From NCBI RefSeq assembly GCF_004634215.1, contig NZ_SMMH01000013.1, forward strand, positions 44,309 through 108,308: 64,000 bases of DNA, read 5' to 3'. A program made the translations under genes and the position numbers. Below are positions 47,441 to 57,108 of this stretch, one piece after another (the first letter of the stretch is position 1; the number at the start of each line of letters is the position of its first letter). The notes beneath the pieces were generated by a model. It was not told the DNA's origin. It saw nothing but the letters and a program-made list of their open reading frames with translations, and searched no databases. This DNA comes from Deinococcus fonticola. GTDB lineage: Bacteria > Deinococcota > Deinococci > Deinococcales > Deinococcaceae.

Positions 47441-50400
47441 ATGAAGAAAAACGTCGCACTGATGGCCCTGACCGGCATCCTCACCCTGGCGTCTTGCACG
47501 CAAACGGATCCGGCAGACAAGACGAACCCTGTGGTGAATCTGACGGCCAACCCCACCTCGCTGGCTAAGGAAGGTGGCACCACCACCCTGACCGCCAGCG
47601 CGTCCGACAACGTTGCCGTGACCAAGGTCGAGTTCTACCGTGACGGTGCCAAGATCGGCGAAGACACCACTTCACCGTTCACGTACGTTGACACCCTCGC
47701 TGCCAACGCCACGACCTCTACCAAGAGCTACAGCTACACGGCCAAAGCTTTTGACGCTGCGGCAAACAGCGCCACTTCCTCGGCCGTGGCCGTGACGGTG
47801 GCTGCCACGACGGGCGGTCCTCCTCCTATCACTGAGGGTGAAGGCTACAGCCTGGCAATTACCAGCCCGACTCCCGGTCAGACCGTCACTGGCAACAGCG
47901 TGCAGCTGACCTACACCTACAGCGGACTGACTGACTTGCAGTGCGGTGTTGACGGAAGCCTTAAAGCCCCCACCAACCCCGGTAGCGCCAGTGGTGCCTG
48001 CACGGTCGATCTGAGCGGCGTTGCCAACGGCCCCGTGAAACTGGTCGTAACCGGCAAGGACAGCAAGGGCACCGTTCGCACGGCCTTCGTGACGGTCACC
48101 AAAGCTGTCACCAACCCCACGCCTAACATTACCCCTGCCTTCAATCCCGAGCAGCAGATCACTGATACTGCTGGAACCAACGGCGTTGATTACACCAAAC
48201 CAGCATTTGCGCAGGGTGCCTGGCGCATTATCCCGCAACAGATTGATGATAGTGGTTATACCCCTGTGGTGTATGCCCGCGGTAAGGTCTGGGTAGACGC
48301 TGGCCCCAGCAGCGCGAGTCGCGTTGAACTCTGGGTCTCCAATACCAGCAATGGCCCTGCCCGTCTCTACCTTTACGATGGTGCGCCCAAGAGCAAGGCC
48401 GTGATGTTCGATACCAATCAGCTCAATGGCGACCAAGGTAAGGTGCTCTACCTCGTCACCCGCACTTACTCTGGCTCCAGCGTTAAGACCAGCTCCTTTG
48501 CTTTCATTGTCGACAACTCTGCGGCCGAGCCTGCCGATCCTGAAATTGATAAGGGCACCGGTACAAATGACCGCTTTATCCGTGATCTGCGCGGCGTCAA
48601 GGACGCCAACTGGGCACGTGGCACCATTATCAACTACATCAGCAACAATGACCTGAAGGACATGGCTGGCCCTCTGCCTTCTGGTGTTGATCGCGTCACC
48701 TTCTACTACGTTCCGAAAAGTAAGTACAACCTAATCAACGCCTTGCCTAACACTCTGGGCCGTGTCGCTCAGATCAAGAGCAATGCCACGAAGTCTCGCG
48801 CCGTTGAAGCTGCTGGCCCTGATGGCAAGTGGCTGACCACTTACGACAGCGTCGCAGAGAAGGATGTTGAAGGTGCAACCTATTACATCTATGCAGTAAT
48901 CACCGATCAGCTTGGCAATGAAGTCGACAGCACCTACTTCCAGAAGGTTTCCTTCGACAACTTCGCTCCTGCTGTCAGCGCCAATCTGCGGGACACCAGT
49001 CCTTACCCCTACGCTTCTTGCGCTCCCACGAAATACATCAGTGACTGGTTCAAGTTTGATGTCCAGGGTGCGTCTGACAAGGGGGTTGGCTTCGTAGCTG
49101 TGGATGAAACCCTTGCTCCAAACAATGTGATTAGCCTGGATGGTGTGTCTGTTACGTTGACTGGCCCTGTGGTGAACGGTGTGGTTCCCACGATCGTTGG
49201 TCCTGCTGCCAATGAATACGACTCCAACCTGGTGTCGGATGGCAACTACAAGCTCAATGCCCGTGTTTCCGACTTGCTTGGCAACACCGTTGATCAGCAG
49301 ATTGGCGATTTCGTGATCGACAACACCGACCCTGCTGTCAACTTTGTCAGCCCGCTGCCTGGCCAGACGATGACCAGTGGCGATCAAGTGCGCGTGAATG
49401 CTCAGGTCACTGAAACCGGTGCTGGCGTTGACCCGAACCGCACCGTGATGATGTGGAACGATTACGCCAACAATGCTCCCTCTGTTGTACGTACACGTGC
49501 CAACGGTTATATTGGCGCTCCCGTAGAATTTGCCAAGGGCAGTGATGCCCTGTGGCGCGCGATGGCTCCCGACAACTTCAACCAGAATGTTGACCTGGTG
49601 AATCTCGTTGTGGACTGTGCGGGCAACGCCACCATAGGCACGCGTACTGTTAATGTTAATCCTCGAGTTCCAGTGAGTGCTGCAAAACTGCCTTTGCTGG
49701 GCCAGTGGGATACTTACAAATATGGCAGCGTGCCGGTCTACACCCTGCCTACTCAGACCGTTCTGCACAACTTCTTTGGTGATGATGGCATTGTCGATTT
49801 CACGGGTGGAGTTGATGGCCTCTTCACTGCTGATATTGCCGTTAACGGTACTAGCACTCGAGCTGGTAGTGGATCGAACATCGATACCGTGGTCTTCCAC
49901 CGTCAGTACTTGACGGAAAGCTGGAACAATATTGTGGCCTGGCAGACCGGCAAGTTCCCTGATGGAACTCCTTCTGGTTACACCTACGCCAGCAAGATGC
50001 TTGACCCGACCATTCAACGTCAAGGGAATGCCCTGGCGGCCACCCGCGGCTTGCAATGGGTTGGTAAGACAGACGCTGCCGCCGGTGCTACGCCGCTGTT
50101 CAATATGGTGCCCACCCAGACCTCGGCTAACTTCTACCGCATGACTGGTAACTACAAAGACCTGGAACACGGCGTAAGTGGCGTGACTGGCCTTGTTACC
50201 GATACCTTCGGGATGTACAGTTACACTATCGAAGAAGAATATGGGTACTCTGTCAAGAATACGACCAATGCCACTACCCTGGCTGGTTCATACACGGCAG
50301 GCATTAGCACTGTTAAACTCGATTTCTCAGTCGCTACGTATATGCCGCTGACAGAGGAAGCTGCAGTAAGTGGTTATCATCTCCAGGGCTCTACGAACGG

Positions 50401-50584
50401 TACCTCCTTCGTGGATCTCGATCCTTACACCACCTGGGATAAAGCGAGTATTCCGGCGGGCACTTCCGACCTGCGCGTTACCTACTCCGTTCCTGAAACT
50501 CCTAAATACACGTACTTCCGTTTGAAGCTGTCGAGTGGCGCAGACGTGTTCTATAGCCAAGTTTTCACGCTGAACGTTCAATAA
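47441..50584 (+). CDS. large Ig-like surface lipoprotein
   Basis: 1047 residues with a lipoprotein signal (MKKNVALMALTGILTLASC, Cys19). Ig-like domains can be placed at about 28-125 (TNPVVNLTANPTSLAKEGGT), 132-222 (SLAITSPTPGQTVTGNSVQL) and 615-700 (DPAVNFVSPLPGQTMTSGDQ). The regions between (about 235-610 and 720-1047) are also beta-rich and contain Asp/Asn-rich turns. Its codons end in A or T clearly more often than those of neighbouring genes. Probably displayed on the cell surface for adhesion or envelope structure; the exact role is unknown. Strong promoter, long leader and terminator make it a single-gene unit. Confidence 0.75.
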   Translation: MKKNVALMALTGILTLASCTQTDPADKTNPVVNLTANPTSLAKEGGTTTLTASASDNVAVTKVEFYRDGAKIGEDTTSPFTYVDTLAANATTSTKSYSYTAKAFDAAANSATSSAVAVTVAATTGGPPPITEGEGYSLAITSPTPGQTVTGNSVQLTYTYSGLTDLQCGVDGSLKAPTNPGSASGACTVDLSGVANGPVKLVVTGKDSKGTVRTAFVTVTKAVTNPTPNITPAFNPEQQITDTAGTNGVDYTKPAFAQGAWRIIPQQIDDSGYTPVVYARGKVWVDAGPSSASRVELWVSNTSNGPARLYLYDGAPKSKAVMFDTNQLNGDQGKVLYLVTRTYSGSSVKTSSFAFIVDNSAAEPADPEIDKGTGTNDRFIRDLRGVKDANWARGTIINYISNNDLKDMAGPLPSGVDRVTFYYVPKSKYNLINALPNTLGRVAQIKSNATKSRAVEAAGPDGKWLTTYDSVAEKDVEGATYYIYAVITDQLGNEVDSTYFQKVSFDNFAPAVSANLRDTSPYPYASCAPTKYISDWFKFDVQGASDKGVGFVAVDETLAPNNVISLDGVSVTLTGPVVNGVVPTIVGPAANEYDSNLVSDGNYKLNARVSDLLGNTVDQQIGDFVIDNTDPAVNFVSPLPGQTMTSGDQVRVNAQVTETGAGVDPNRTVMMWNDYANNAPSVVRTRANGYIGAPVEFAKGSDALWRAMAPDNFNQNVDLVNLVVDCAGNATIGTRTVNVNPRVPVSAAKLPLLGQWDTYKYGSVPVYTLPTQTVLHNFFGDDGIVDFTGGVDGLFTADIAVNGTSTRAGSGSNIDTVVFHRQYLTESWNNIVAWQTGKFPDGTPSGYTYASKMLDPTIQRQGNALAATRGLQWVGKTDAAAGATPLFNMVPTQTSANFYRMTGNYKDLEHGVSGVTGLVTDTFGMYSYTIEEEYGYSVKNTTNATTLAGSYTAGISTVKLDFSVATYMPLTEEAAVSGYHLQGSTNGTSFVDLDPYTTWDKASIPAGTSDLRVTYSVPETPKYTYFRLKLSSGADVFYSQVFTLNVQ

Positions 50585-50600
50585 CCGTTCGGAATGTAAA

Positions 50601-50626
50601 AGCCTCCCCCAGGGAGGCTTTTTTTA
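50601..50626 (+). terminator. rho-independent terminator of the surface lipoprotein gene
   Basis: 8-bp perfect stem AGCCTCCC / GGGAGGCT with loop CCA, followed by TTTTTTTAT, 17 nt after the stop codon. Confidence 0.95.
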
Positions 50627-50709
50627 TGGTCTGCAATTTTGCCCGCTATACTGACTGCACCAGCCGACAATTGCCCATCAAAAAAACTTCTTTACTATGG
50701 AGACCACCC

Positions 50710-52395
50710 ATGCAGTCCAACATGATGCCGGTTCCCCTGACCATTCCTTTCATTCTGGAGCGTGCCCGTACCACTTATGCGGCGCGTGAAGTGGTGAGCC
50801 TGCTGCCGGTGGGCCGCAACGAGCAGGGGCAACCCATTCCGGGGCGCCACAGCACGACTTACGGCGCGGTGGCCGAGCGTGCCCTGCGGCTGGGCGCAGC
50901 CTTGCAGGCGCTGGGGCTGGCGCAGGGTGAGCGGGTGGCGACCCTGGCGGTAAACAGTTTCCGTCACCTGGAAGCTTACCTGGGCGTGCCGAGCGCGGGG
51001 TTCGTGCTGCACACCGTGAATATTCGCCTGCACCCGGAGCAGGTGGCGTGGATTCTCAACCATGCTGAAGACCGCGTGCTGCTGATCGAGAACGTGTTCG
51101 CGGCGATGATCCCGGCTCTGCGGGCGGCCTGCCCGAAACTGGAGCACATTTACGTGCTGGGGCCAACGCCACAACCCATTGCGGGCGTGGAGGGGTATGA
51201 CGAGTGGATTGCCGGGCATGACCCCCTGCGGCAGTACCCGCCGCTGGACGAGAATGCAGCGGCGGCCATGTGTTACACCAGCGGCACCACCGGGAACCCC
51301 AAGGGCGTGCTGTACAGTCACCGCAGCACGGTGCTGCACTCGCTAGCCAGCGCCCCGAAGGACGCCCTGAATGTGGGCGAGGCGGACGCGGTACTGCCCA
51401 TTGTGCCCATGTTCCACGTGAACGCCTGGGGGTTGCCGTACACCTGCGCGATGTTCGGCGCGAAGCAGGTGTTCGCGGGGCCGTTCACGGACGGGCCGAC
51501 CCTGGCGAAACTCATGCAGGACGAGGGGGTGACCATCACGGCGGGCGTGCCGACCATCTGGATGGGCCTGCTGGCCGAACTTGACCGCGCCCGCAACGAC
51601 GGGCAAGCGTACGACCTGTCACCGATGGAGCGCATGATTGTCGGCGGGAGCGCCGCGCCGGAAGCCCTGATTCGCAGTTTCCACGAGCGGCACGACCTGA
51701 AACTGGTGCAAGCCTGGGGCATGACCGAAACGCACCCGCTGGGCACCGCGAGTACCGTGCCGCCGGGCGTGGACGCCCGCAGTGACGAGGGCTACGCCCT
51801 GCGAGCCAAGCAGGGCCGCGCCGTGCCCCTTGTTGAAATTGAACTGCTGAACGAGCAGAACGAACCTGTCCCGCACGACGGGCACACCATGGGCCGCCTG
51901 ATGGTGCGCGGGCCGTGGGTGGTGGACAGTTACTTCAGGGACGAAGGCCAGCAGAACTTCGTGACGCTCGACGGGCAGTTGTGGTTCGATACCGGCGATA
52001 TCGCCACCATCAACGAGAAAGGCTTTATGCAGATCGAAGACCGGGCCAAAGACCTGATCAAGTCGGGTGGCGAGTGGATCAGCAGCGTTGACCTGGAAAA
52101 CGCCATCATGGGTCATCCCGCCGTGGCGCAGTGCGCCGTAATCGCCATGGACGATGAGAAGTGGGACGAGCGCCCGCTGGCGGTGGTGGTGCCCAGGGCC
52201 GGGCAGACCGTGACGCACGCGGAAATCGTGGAGTTCATCGCGCCGAAATTTGCCCGGTGGTGGCTGCCGGACGCCACGGTGCTGACCGACAACATCCCCA
52301 TCGGGGCCACCGGAAAGTTCCTGAAACGCGAACTGCGTCAGGAGTACCGCCACTACAAGACAAAGGACTTCCCTCACCGCGCCGACACCTTCTGA
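50710..52395 (+). CDS. long-chain acyl-CoA synthetase (AMP-forming)
   Basis: Activates fatty acids to acyl-CoA through an acyl-adenylate. 561 residues, start at 50710 with a GGAG ribosome site; an upstream ATG at 50626 lies in the terminator tail. Adenylate motifs: [18 protein letters not shown] (phosphate loop), [49 protein letters not shown] (hinge), and the catalytic Lys in [23 protein letters not shown] box is present at 50647-50652. Confidence 0.93.
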   Translation: MQSNMMPVPLTIPFILERARTTYAAREVVSLLPVGRNEQGQPIPGRHSTTYGAVAERALRLGAALQALGLAQGERVATLAVNSFRHLEAYLGVPSAGFVLHTVNIRLHPEQVAWILNHAEDRVLLIENVFAAMIPALRAACPKLEHIYVLGPTPQPIAGVEGYDEWIAGHDPLRQYPPLDENAAAAMCYTSGTTGNPKGVLYSHRSTVLHSLASAPKDALNVGEADAVLPIVPMFHVNAWGLPYTCAMFGAKQVFAGPFTDGPTLAKLMQDEGVTITAGVPTIWMGLLAELDRARNDGQAYDLSPMERMIVGGSAAPEALIRSFHERHDLKLVQAWGMTETHPLGTASTVPPGVDARSDEGYALRAKQGRAVPLVEIELLNEQNEPVPHDGHTMGRLMVRGPWVVDSYFRDEGQQNFVTLDGQLWFDTGDIATINEKGFMQIEDRAKDLIKSGGEWISSVDLENAIMGHPAVAQCAVIAMDDEKWDERPLAVVVPRAGQTVTHAEIVEFIAPKFARWWLPDATVLTDNIPIGATGKFLKRELRQEYRHYKTKDFPHRADTF

Positions 52396-52452
52396 GGGTT
52401 GATGCCAGAAGTCGTCCCTCTTTGGAAGGATTTCGGCGCTCTGGGAAAGGCT

Positions 52453-52458
52453 TATCTT
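52453..52458 (+). promoter_or_regulatory. -10 box of a probable leaderless promoter
   Basis: TATCTT ends 6 nt before the ATG at 52465, which fixes the start of the Ivy-like gene at its signal peptide. Confidence 0.5.
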
Positions 52459-52464
52459 TCCGGC

Positions 52465-52857
52465 ATGACTAAAGCACTCCTGCTTCTGTGCGCCCTGACC
52501 GTGACTGCTTCCGCCGCCCGCCTCGACATCCAGGCCGGCACCACTGGCCCACACTTCATCGCGCAGCCGGCTGTCAAGGCTCGCCTGGGCCAATTGCTTG
52601 GGCCGGCGCGCCTGACGCGGCTGCAAAAGGACTTTCAGACGGTATCGACCGTGCAGAACAGCCCCAGAGTGGCCGCATTCAGCGGCTGTCAGGCGCACGA
52701 CTGCGGCGCGAATGACGCCGTGGTGATCTACGACCGGGCCAATGACGCCCTTCAGGTGGTCATGCATGTCAAAGGCCGGAAGTTCACGTACACCGAGAAG
52801 AAATCCTTCAGCAGCAAGTTCTTTAACACTGACCTGAACACCCTGCTGAGCAACTGA
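52465..52857 (+). CDS. secreted Ivy-like protein (candidate lysozyme inhibitor)
   Basis: 130 residues. Signal peptide MTKALLLLCALTVTASA, then a mature part of about 113 residues. The key segment FSGCQAHDCGANDAVVIYD (Cys75, His78, Asp79, Cys80) closely matches the CKPHDCG loop of Ivy proteins. In those, a disulfide-closed loop pushes its His into the lysozyme active site. The strands before and after (TVQNSPRVAAFSG; ALQVVMHVKGRKFTY) fit the Ivy fold. Lys and Pro of the E. coli loop are replaced by Gln and Ala. It would act in the envelope, against host or phage lysozymes or the cell's own wall enzymes. The assignment rests on this motif. Confidence 0.6.
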   Translation: MTKALLLLCALTVTASAARLDIQAGTTGPHFIAQPAVKARLGQLLGPARLTRLQKDFQTVSTVQNSPRVAAFSGCQAHDCGANDAVVIYDRANDALQVVMHVKGRKFTYTEKKSFSSKFFNTDLNTLLSN

Positions 52858-52891
52858 CGCCTGCCAGCAGAACAGTAGGCCGCCGTACCCG

Positions 52892-52897
52892 TACAAT
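52892..52897 (+). promoter_or_regulatory. -10 box of a probable leaderless promoter
   Basis: TACAAT ends 7 nt before the ATG at 52905. Confidence 0.55.
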
Positions 52898-52904
52898 CGC
52901 GGGT

Positions 52905-54065
52905 ATGGCGGTTTCTGTTTCTGGGCAGCAGGTGACTTTTTCTCCCCCGGCGGGCGCGGTGGGCCTGGTCGGGGACATGACCGACTGGCGCAAGCGTGAG
53001 CCGATTCTCGTGGTGGCTGGCCAGCCTATCGTACTCACGTTGCCGCGTGGGGCGTGGGTGGAATACGCCTGGGTGGGCGCGGACGGCGAGGCGTTCGCCG
53101 ACCCCGACAATCCCCGGAAGTCGCTGAACCCCTGGTGGCCCTACCCGCGTGCGGCGGTGGTGGGCGAGTACGCCCGGCACGCGGTGTGGCAACAGCCGGA
53201 CGCCACGCAGAAGGGGGAAACGCGGCGCCTGACCTGGGACGGCACGGTGTTTCCGGGCAAGCGGCGGGCCATCGTGCAGTTGCCTTTCGGTCACGACCCC
53301 AGTCGGCCCACACCTGTCTATTACGTGCAGGACGGCGTGGCGTTCTACCGCACCGGCAAACTGGGCGAGGTGATGGATCGGTGTGTGCAGGCGGGGCTGG
53401 CGTCGGGCGCGGTGCTGGTGTTCGTGGAACCCGGCGACCGCAACGAGGAGTATTACCTGAACGACCGCTATCTGGACTTCCTGCAACAGGAGGTTTTCCC
53501 GCAGGTCGAGGGCCAACTGGTCATGGTATCTGAGCGTGGGCTGTGGGGCGCGAGCCTGGGCGGCCTGATTTCCCTGTACCTGGGCAGCCGGCACCCGGAG
53601 TTGTTCACGCGCGTGGTCAGCCACAGCGGGGCCTTCATTGCGCGGCCCGGCGCGACGTACCCGAACGGCGTGATCGACAGCACCACGGCGGGCGAGTGGC
53701 TGCGGGAGCAGCTGGAAAAAAGCCCACCCAGGCACCTGAAAACCAGTCTGGACACCGGCACCCTGGAGTGGCTGACCGGCCCGAACCGCCGCATGGCCGC
53801 GCAGTTTGCCGACCAGTTCCTGACGCACCAGTACCGCGAGTACCCCAGCGGTCACAACTGGGTCACCTGGCGCGAGGCCCTGCCCGAAGCGTTCCTGTAC
53901 ATGCAGGGCACCCATCAGGCGACGGCCCGACCAGCAACGGGCACGGACGGGGATGACCTGCGAAAAGCAGTCGAGGAGACTGTCAGGGCCCTCCGCGCCG
54001 AAGGCGGCCTGAGTGACGGACAGATCAACGCCCTCCTTGAACAGGAGTTGAAAAGACCCCTCTAG
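52905..54065 (+). CDS. esterase with E-set domain (enterochelin esterase-like)
   Basis: 386 residues, no signal peptide. The N-terminal beta-sandwich (FSPPAGAVGLVGDMTDWRKR to WVEYAWVGADGEAFADPDNP) resembles the CBM48/E-set domain found in front of Fes-type esterases. The hydrolase domain starts RAIVQLPFG and PVYYVQDGVAFY, with the nucleophile motif WGASLGGLISLYLG and the His of YPSGHNWVTWREALPEAF. Related enzymes cut siderophore esters or acyl esters; no siderophore genes are nearby. The C-terminal 45 residues form a helical extension. Confidence 0.8.
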   Translation: MAVSVSGQQVTFSPPAGAVGLVGDMTDWRKREPILVVAGQPIVLTLPRGAWVEYAWVGADGEAFADPDNPRKSLNPWWPYPRAAVVGEYARHAVWQQPDATQKGETRRLTWDGTVFPGKRRAIVQLPFGHDPSRPTPVYYVQDGVAFYRTGKLGEVMDRCVQAGLASGAVLVFVEPGDRNEEYYLNDRYLDFLQQEVFPQVEGQLVMVSERGLWGASLGGLISLYLGSRHPELFTRVVSHSGAFIARPGATYPNGVIDSTTAGEWLREQLEKSPPRHLKTSLDTGTLEWLTGPNRRMAAQFADQFLTHQYREYPSGHNWVTWREALPEAFLYMQGTHQATARPATGTDGDDLRKAVEETVRALRAEGGLSDGQINALLEQELKRPL

Positions 54066-54204
54066 CGCAGAGCGGACGGGCAAAGCGGCGAGAGCGGGCG
54101 GCGGTGTCTCCAAGTTGCCCGCTCCGACGTGGAAACCTGCTCCAGGACGCCTGGCCCGGCGGTCACTCACCACTTCCGCCTCACCAGCCGGCATAGTCGG
54201 GGCG

Positions 54205-55281
54205 ATGAGCCGTTCCTTTGCCATGCTTCCGCTTCTGCTGGCCTGCGCGGGCAGTGCCGGCGGTTGGTCGTTGACCTACCCGAACAGCACCACCACCATT
54301 CACGAGCGGGCCGCCGAGTTGCAGAGTGCGGAACTGCGTGGCGTGCAGGTCATTCAGAACCACTGGAGCCTCACCGCAGCCAGCAAAACAGGCACGGCGA
54401 CCAGCCAGCCCATCAGCGTGGCGGCGTTCGATGAACTGGTGCCGTCGTGGAACAGCGTGACCGGGAAGGCGGGAAGCGTCACCGTGGAGGTGCGGGTGCA
54501 GACGCCCACCGGGTGGAGCCGCTGGTACTCGTTTGGCACCTGGAGCGCCGCAGCGGGCCGCAGCAGCGCCGGCAGCCAGAAGGACAGCGCGGGGCAGGTG
54601 AATACCGACACCCTGCGCCTGAACGCCAAGGCCACGGCCTTCCAGTACCGCGTGACGCTGCGCGGCGAGGGAACGCAGGTGCGGCTGGTGGGGTTCAACA
54701 CCAGTGACCGCCTGAAGCGCACCGTCGCCCTGGGCCAGAGCAGCGATAAGAAAGCGTGGGGAAAAACCAACGTGGTGCCCCAGCGCTCGCAGATGATCTA
54801 CCCGGACGGCGGCGAGGTGTGGTGCAGCCCCACCAGCGTCAGCATGATTCTGGCGGATTACGGCGTGAACATTTCCGTACCGGAAGCCGCCAGAGGCATG
54901 TATGACAAGGCTTACGACGGCACCGGAAACTGGCCTTTCAATACCGCTTACGCCGGGGAACTGGGCATGCGGGCCTTTGTGACGCGCCTGCCCAGCCTGG
55001 CCGCCGCCGAGAAATTCACAGGGGCGGGCATGCCGCTGGCCGTCAGCCTGGGCTGGAAGAAAGGCGAGCTGCCCGGCGCGCCCCTGGACTGGAGTGACGG
55101 TCACCTGATGGTGCTCGTCGGCTTCGATGCCAGGGGAAACCCCATCCTGAACGACCCCGCCGCCCCAAACAACGACACCGTGCGACGCACCTACCCGCGC
55201 GCCGCCTTCGAGAAACTGTGGCTGACCCACAGCGGCGGCCTGGCGTACGTCATCGCCCCGCCGAGCGCAGAATTGCCGTAA
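54205..55281 (+). CDS. secreted C39-like cysteine peptidase
   Basis: 358 residues from an ATG at 54205 opening a signal peptide (MSRSFAMLPLLLACAGSAGG). The N-terminal half is beta-rich (SVTVEVRVQTPTGWSRWYSFG). The C-terminal half is a papain-like Peptidase_C39_2 domain: VPQRSQMIYPDGGEVWCSPT with Cys207, SDGHLMVLVGFD with the catalytic His, and ILNDPAAPNN with the Asn/Asp. It probably cuts peptides or peptidoglycan stems outside the membrane. It stands alone between the esterase and the zinc-ribbon gene. Confidence 0.82.
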   Translation: MSRSFAMLPLLLACAGSAGGWSLTYPNSTTTIHERAAELQSAELRGVQVIQNHWSLTAASKTGTATSQPISVAAFDELVPSWNSVTGKAGSVTVEVRVQTPTGWSRWYSFGTWSAAAGRSSAGSQKDSAGQVNTDTLRLNAKATAFQYRVTLRGEGTQVRLVGFNTSDRLKRTVALGQSSDKKAWGKTNVVPQRSQMIYPDGGEVWCSPTSVSMILADYGVNISVPEAARGMYDKAYDGTGNWPFNTAYAGELGMRAFVTRLPSLAAAEKFTGAGMPLAVSLGWKKGELPGAPLDWSDGHLMVLVGFDARGNPILNDPAAPNNDTVRRTYPRAAFEKLWLTHSGGLAYVIAPPSAELP

Positions 55282-55375
55282 AGGGCTGCGGGGGACCAAG
55301 GAGACTAAAACAACGTCCTGTTCATCGATTCCCTCGATTTACAGGGCATGATCTTTTCCACAACCGACAACCCTC

Positions 55376-55381
55376 TAGACT
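55376..55381 (+). promoter_or_regulatory. -10 box of a probable leaderless promoter
   Basis: TAGACT ends 6 nt before the ATG at 55388. Confidence 0.5.
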
Positions 55382-55387
55382 CTGGCC

Positions 55388-56197
55388 ATGTTGTTTCCGA
55401 CCACCTGCCCGAATTGCCTGCGTGAGAACCGGGCGGAGTTCACGGACAGCAGCATCCATGAGCTGACGTGCCCGAACTGCAAGGCGCGCTACTGCGTGTT
55501 CGTGCGCAAGCAGAAGTTCGAGATGCTGTTCGACCTGGGCACACGGGCGCTGCTGGACGGGTACGCGCGCGAGGCGGTCGCCAGTTTCGCGGCGGCGCTG
55601 GAGCGGTTTTTCGAGTTTTACGTGCGGGCTTTCGCGCTGGAGCGGGCCGCGCAGCGTGGCGAGGAGTTCGGTGAGGCACTGGGCACGCTGAACGCGGCGT
55701 GGCGGCACGTGGTGAGCCAGTCGGAGCGGCAGGTGGGCATGTTCGCGCTGGCCTATCTGCTGCGCGAGGGCAAGGAACCGGAGTTTCTGAGCGGCAAGGC
55801 GCTGGGCACGGACTTCCGCAACAAGGTGATTCACCGGGGCTACATTCCCGGCCACGCCGAAGTGGAGGAGTACGCTGCCCGCATTTTCGCGCTGATCGAC
55901 CGCCTGCTCAGCGAACTGGGCGACACGGCGCAGCACGCGGAGCTGGCGCAGGAGAAACTGTTCGCCGATCACCTGGCAGCGTTGCCGGACAGCGTGACCG
56001 CCATTTTCGAGGAGCATCCCGGTATGTTCCGCGCCCGGCGCTTCGGGCAGGAGCACCTGGCCAAATCGCGCCCCTCACCCGCGAACGTGAGGGGCCCGAA
56101 TGTGGGGGGCAGTGCGGCGCCCCTGAACGATGCACAGGCCTTCCAGCAGGCCCTCAGGGAGCGCAGTCAGGGCCTGCGTCACTTCAAATTCAAGTAG
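55388..56197 (+). CDS. zinc-ribbon protein of unknown function
   Basis: 269 residues. The N-terminal zinc ribbon has two CPNC knuckles (TTCPNCLRENRAEF and LTCPNCKARYC, residues 7-36). The rest is helical: VASFAAALERFFEFYVRAFAL, FGEALGTLNAAWRHVVSQSERQVGM and GTDFRNKVIHRGYIPGHAEVEEYAARIFALI. The RNKVIHRG motif recalls HEPN-type helical domains, which often bind nucleotides or RNA, but the match is not certain. The final eight codons overlap the convergent lyase gene by 8 nt. Confidence 0.6.
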   Translation: MLFPTTCPNCLRENRAEFTDSSIHELTCPNCKARYCVFVRKQKFEMLFDLGTRALLDGYAREAVASFAAALERFFEFYVRAFALERAAQRGEEFGEALGTLNAAWRHVVSQSERQVGMFALAYLLREGKEPEFLSGKALGTDFRNKVIHRGYIPGHAEVEEYAARIFALIDRLLSELGDTAQHAELAQEKLFADHLAALPDSVTAIFEEHPGMFRARRFGQEHLAKSRPSPANVRGPNVGGSAAPLNDAQAFQQALRERSQGLRHFKFK

Positions 56198-57023
56198 CTT
56201 GACTCTGAGTCGCCTGCCAGAACGCGAGGGTCTCCGCCGCCTGGTCGGCGTGCATCTGCTCGACCAGCGCGCCCCGGTAGGTGACGACGCTTTTGCCCTC
56301 GGCTCGGGCCACGTTCCAGGCGTCGAGCAGGTTCCGGGCGTCTTCCGCTTCGGCCTGGGTAACGCCGAAGACGGCGTTGGCGGCAGCGACCTGATCCGGG
56401 TGAATGACGGTCTTGCCGCTGAAGCCCAGCAGGCGGCCCTGGTCGCACTCGCGGGCGAAGGCGGTGGGGTTACGCACATCGTTAAATACAGCGTCGATGG
56501 GCTGTTTTCCGGCGGCGCGGGCGGCGACCACCACAGCGGTTAGGGCGTACAGCAGTGGCAGGCGTTCGGGGTGGGGCCTGGTTTTCAGTTCGCGGGCCAG
56601 GTCGTTCGCGCCGACCAGCAGGCCGCGCACGCCCGGCGCGGCGGCAATGGCGGGGGCGTTCAGGACGCCCCGTGGCGTTTCGATCATGGCCCACAGGGGT
56701 AGGCGAACGTGCAGGTCGAGGACGGTCTGGGCCTCCTCGACTTTCGGCAGCACCAGACCGTCGGCGCCCGCCAGCAGCACCATGTCGCGGTCGTCGTGTT
56801 CCCAGGGGGTGTCCAGACCGTTCACGCGCACCAGCACCGGGCAGGGCCACTGGCCCCTCAGGGCCTCGCGGACGTTCTGGCGGGCGGTGTCCTTGTGTTC
56901 GGGGGCCACGGCGTCCTCCAGATCAAGGATCACCGCGTCCGCGCCGAGCGTACGGGCTTTCTCGATAGCGCGGGGTTTGTCACCCGGCACATAAAGCATC
57001 GAGCGCATGGGTTTAACGCTCAT
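56190..57023 (-). CDS. HpcH/HpaI aldolase / citrate lyase beta-like protein
   Basis: 277 residues, CitE-like TIM barrel. The start at 57023 lies inside the end of the 31-aa peptide gene. Motifs: RSMLYVPGDKPRAIEKA, DAVILDLEDAVAPEHKDTAR (Glu/Asp metal ligands), VRVNGLDTPWEHDD, LVLPKVEEA, WAMIETPRGVL and the C-terminal SGKTVIHPDQVAAAN. Relatives cleave malyl-, citramalyl- or beta-methylmalyl-CoA. Its neighbours do not identify the pathway. Last gene of a six-to-seven gene overlapping operon. Confidence 0.88.
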   Translation of the reverse strand: MSVKPMRSMLYVPGDKPRAIEKARTLGADAVILDLEDAVAPEHKDTARQNVREALRGQWPCPVLVRVNGLDTPWEHDDRDMVLLAGADGLVLPKVEEAQTVLDLHVRLPLWAMIETPRGVLNAPAIAAAPGVRGLLVGANDLARELKTRPHPERLPLLYALTAVVVAARAAGKQPIDAVFNDVRNPTAFARECDQGRLLGFSGKTVIHPDQVAAANAVFGVTQAEAEDARNLLDAWNVARAEGKSVVTYRGALVEQMHADQAAETLAFWQATQSQAT

Positions 57024-57108
57024 GGCCGTGCTCCCCGCGTTTCCGGGCGGCACTGGAAACCAGCAGGAACGGCAACAGGGCCAGCACAAAGTTCAGCGGG
57101 CGTTTCAT
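57013..57108 (-). CDS. 31-residue single-pass membrane peptide
   Basis: ATG at 57108 overlaps the stop of the VOC gene (ATGA); its TAA at 57013-57015 lies 11 nt inside the lyase gene. The peptide MKRPLNFVLALLPFLLVSSA then ARKRGEHGHER has a basic start, an 18-residue hydrophobic helix and a strongly basic, His-containing end. The double overlap implies translational coupling and argues that it is real. It could anchor or regulate a partner, or be a leader for lyase translation. Confidence 0.6.
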   Translation of the reverse strand: MKRPLNFVLALLPFLLVSSAARKRGEHGHER

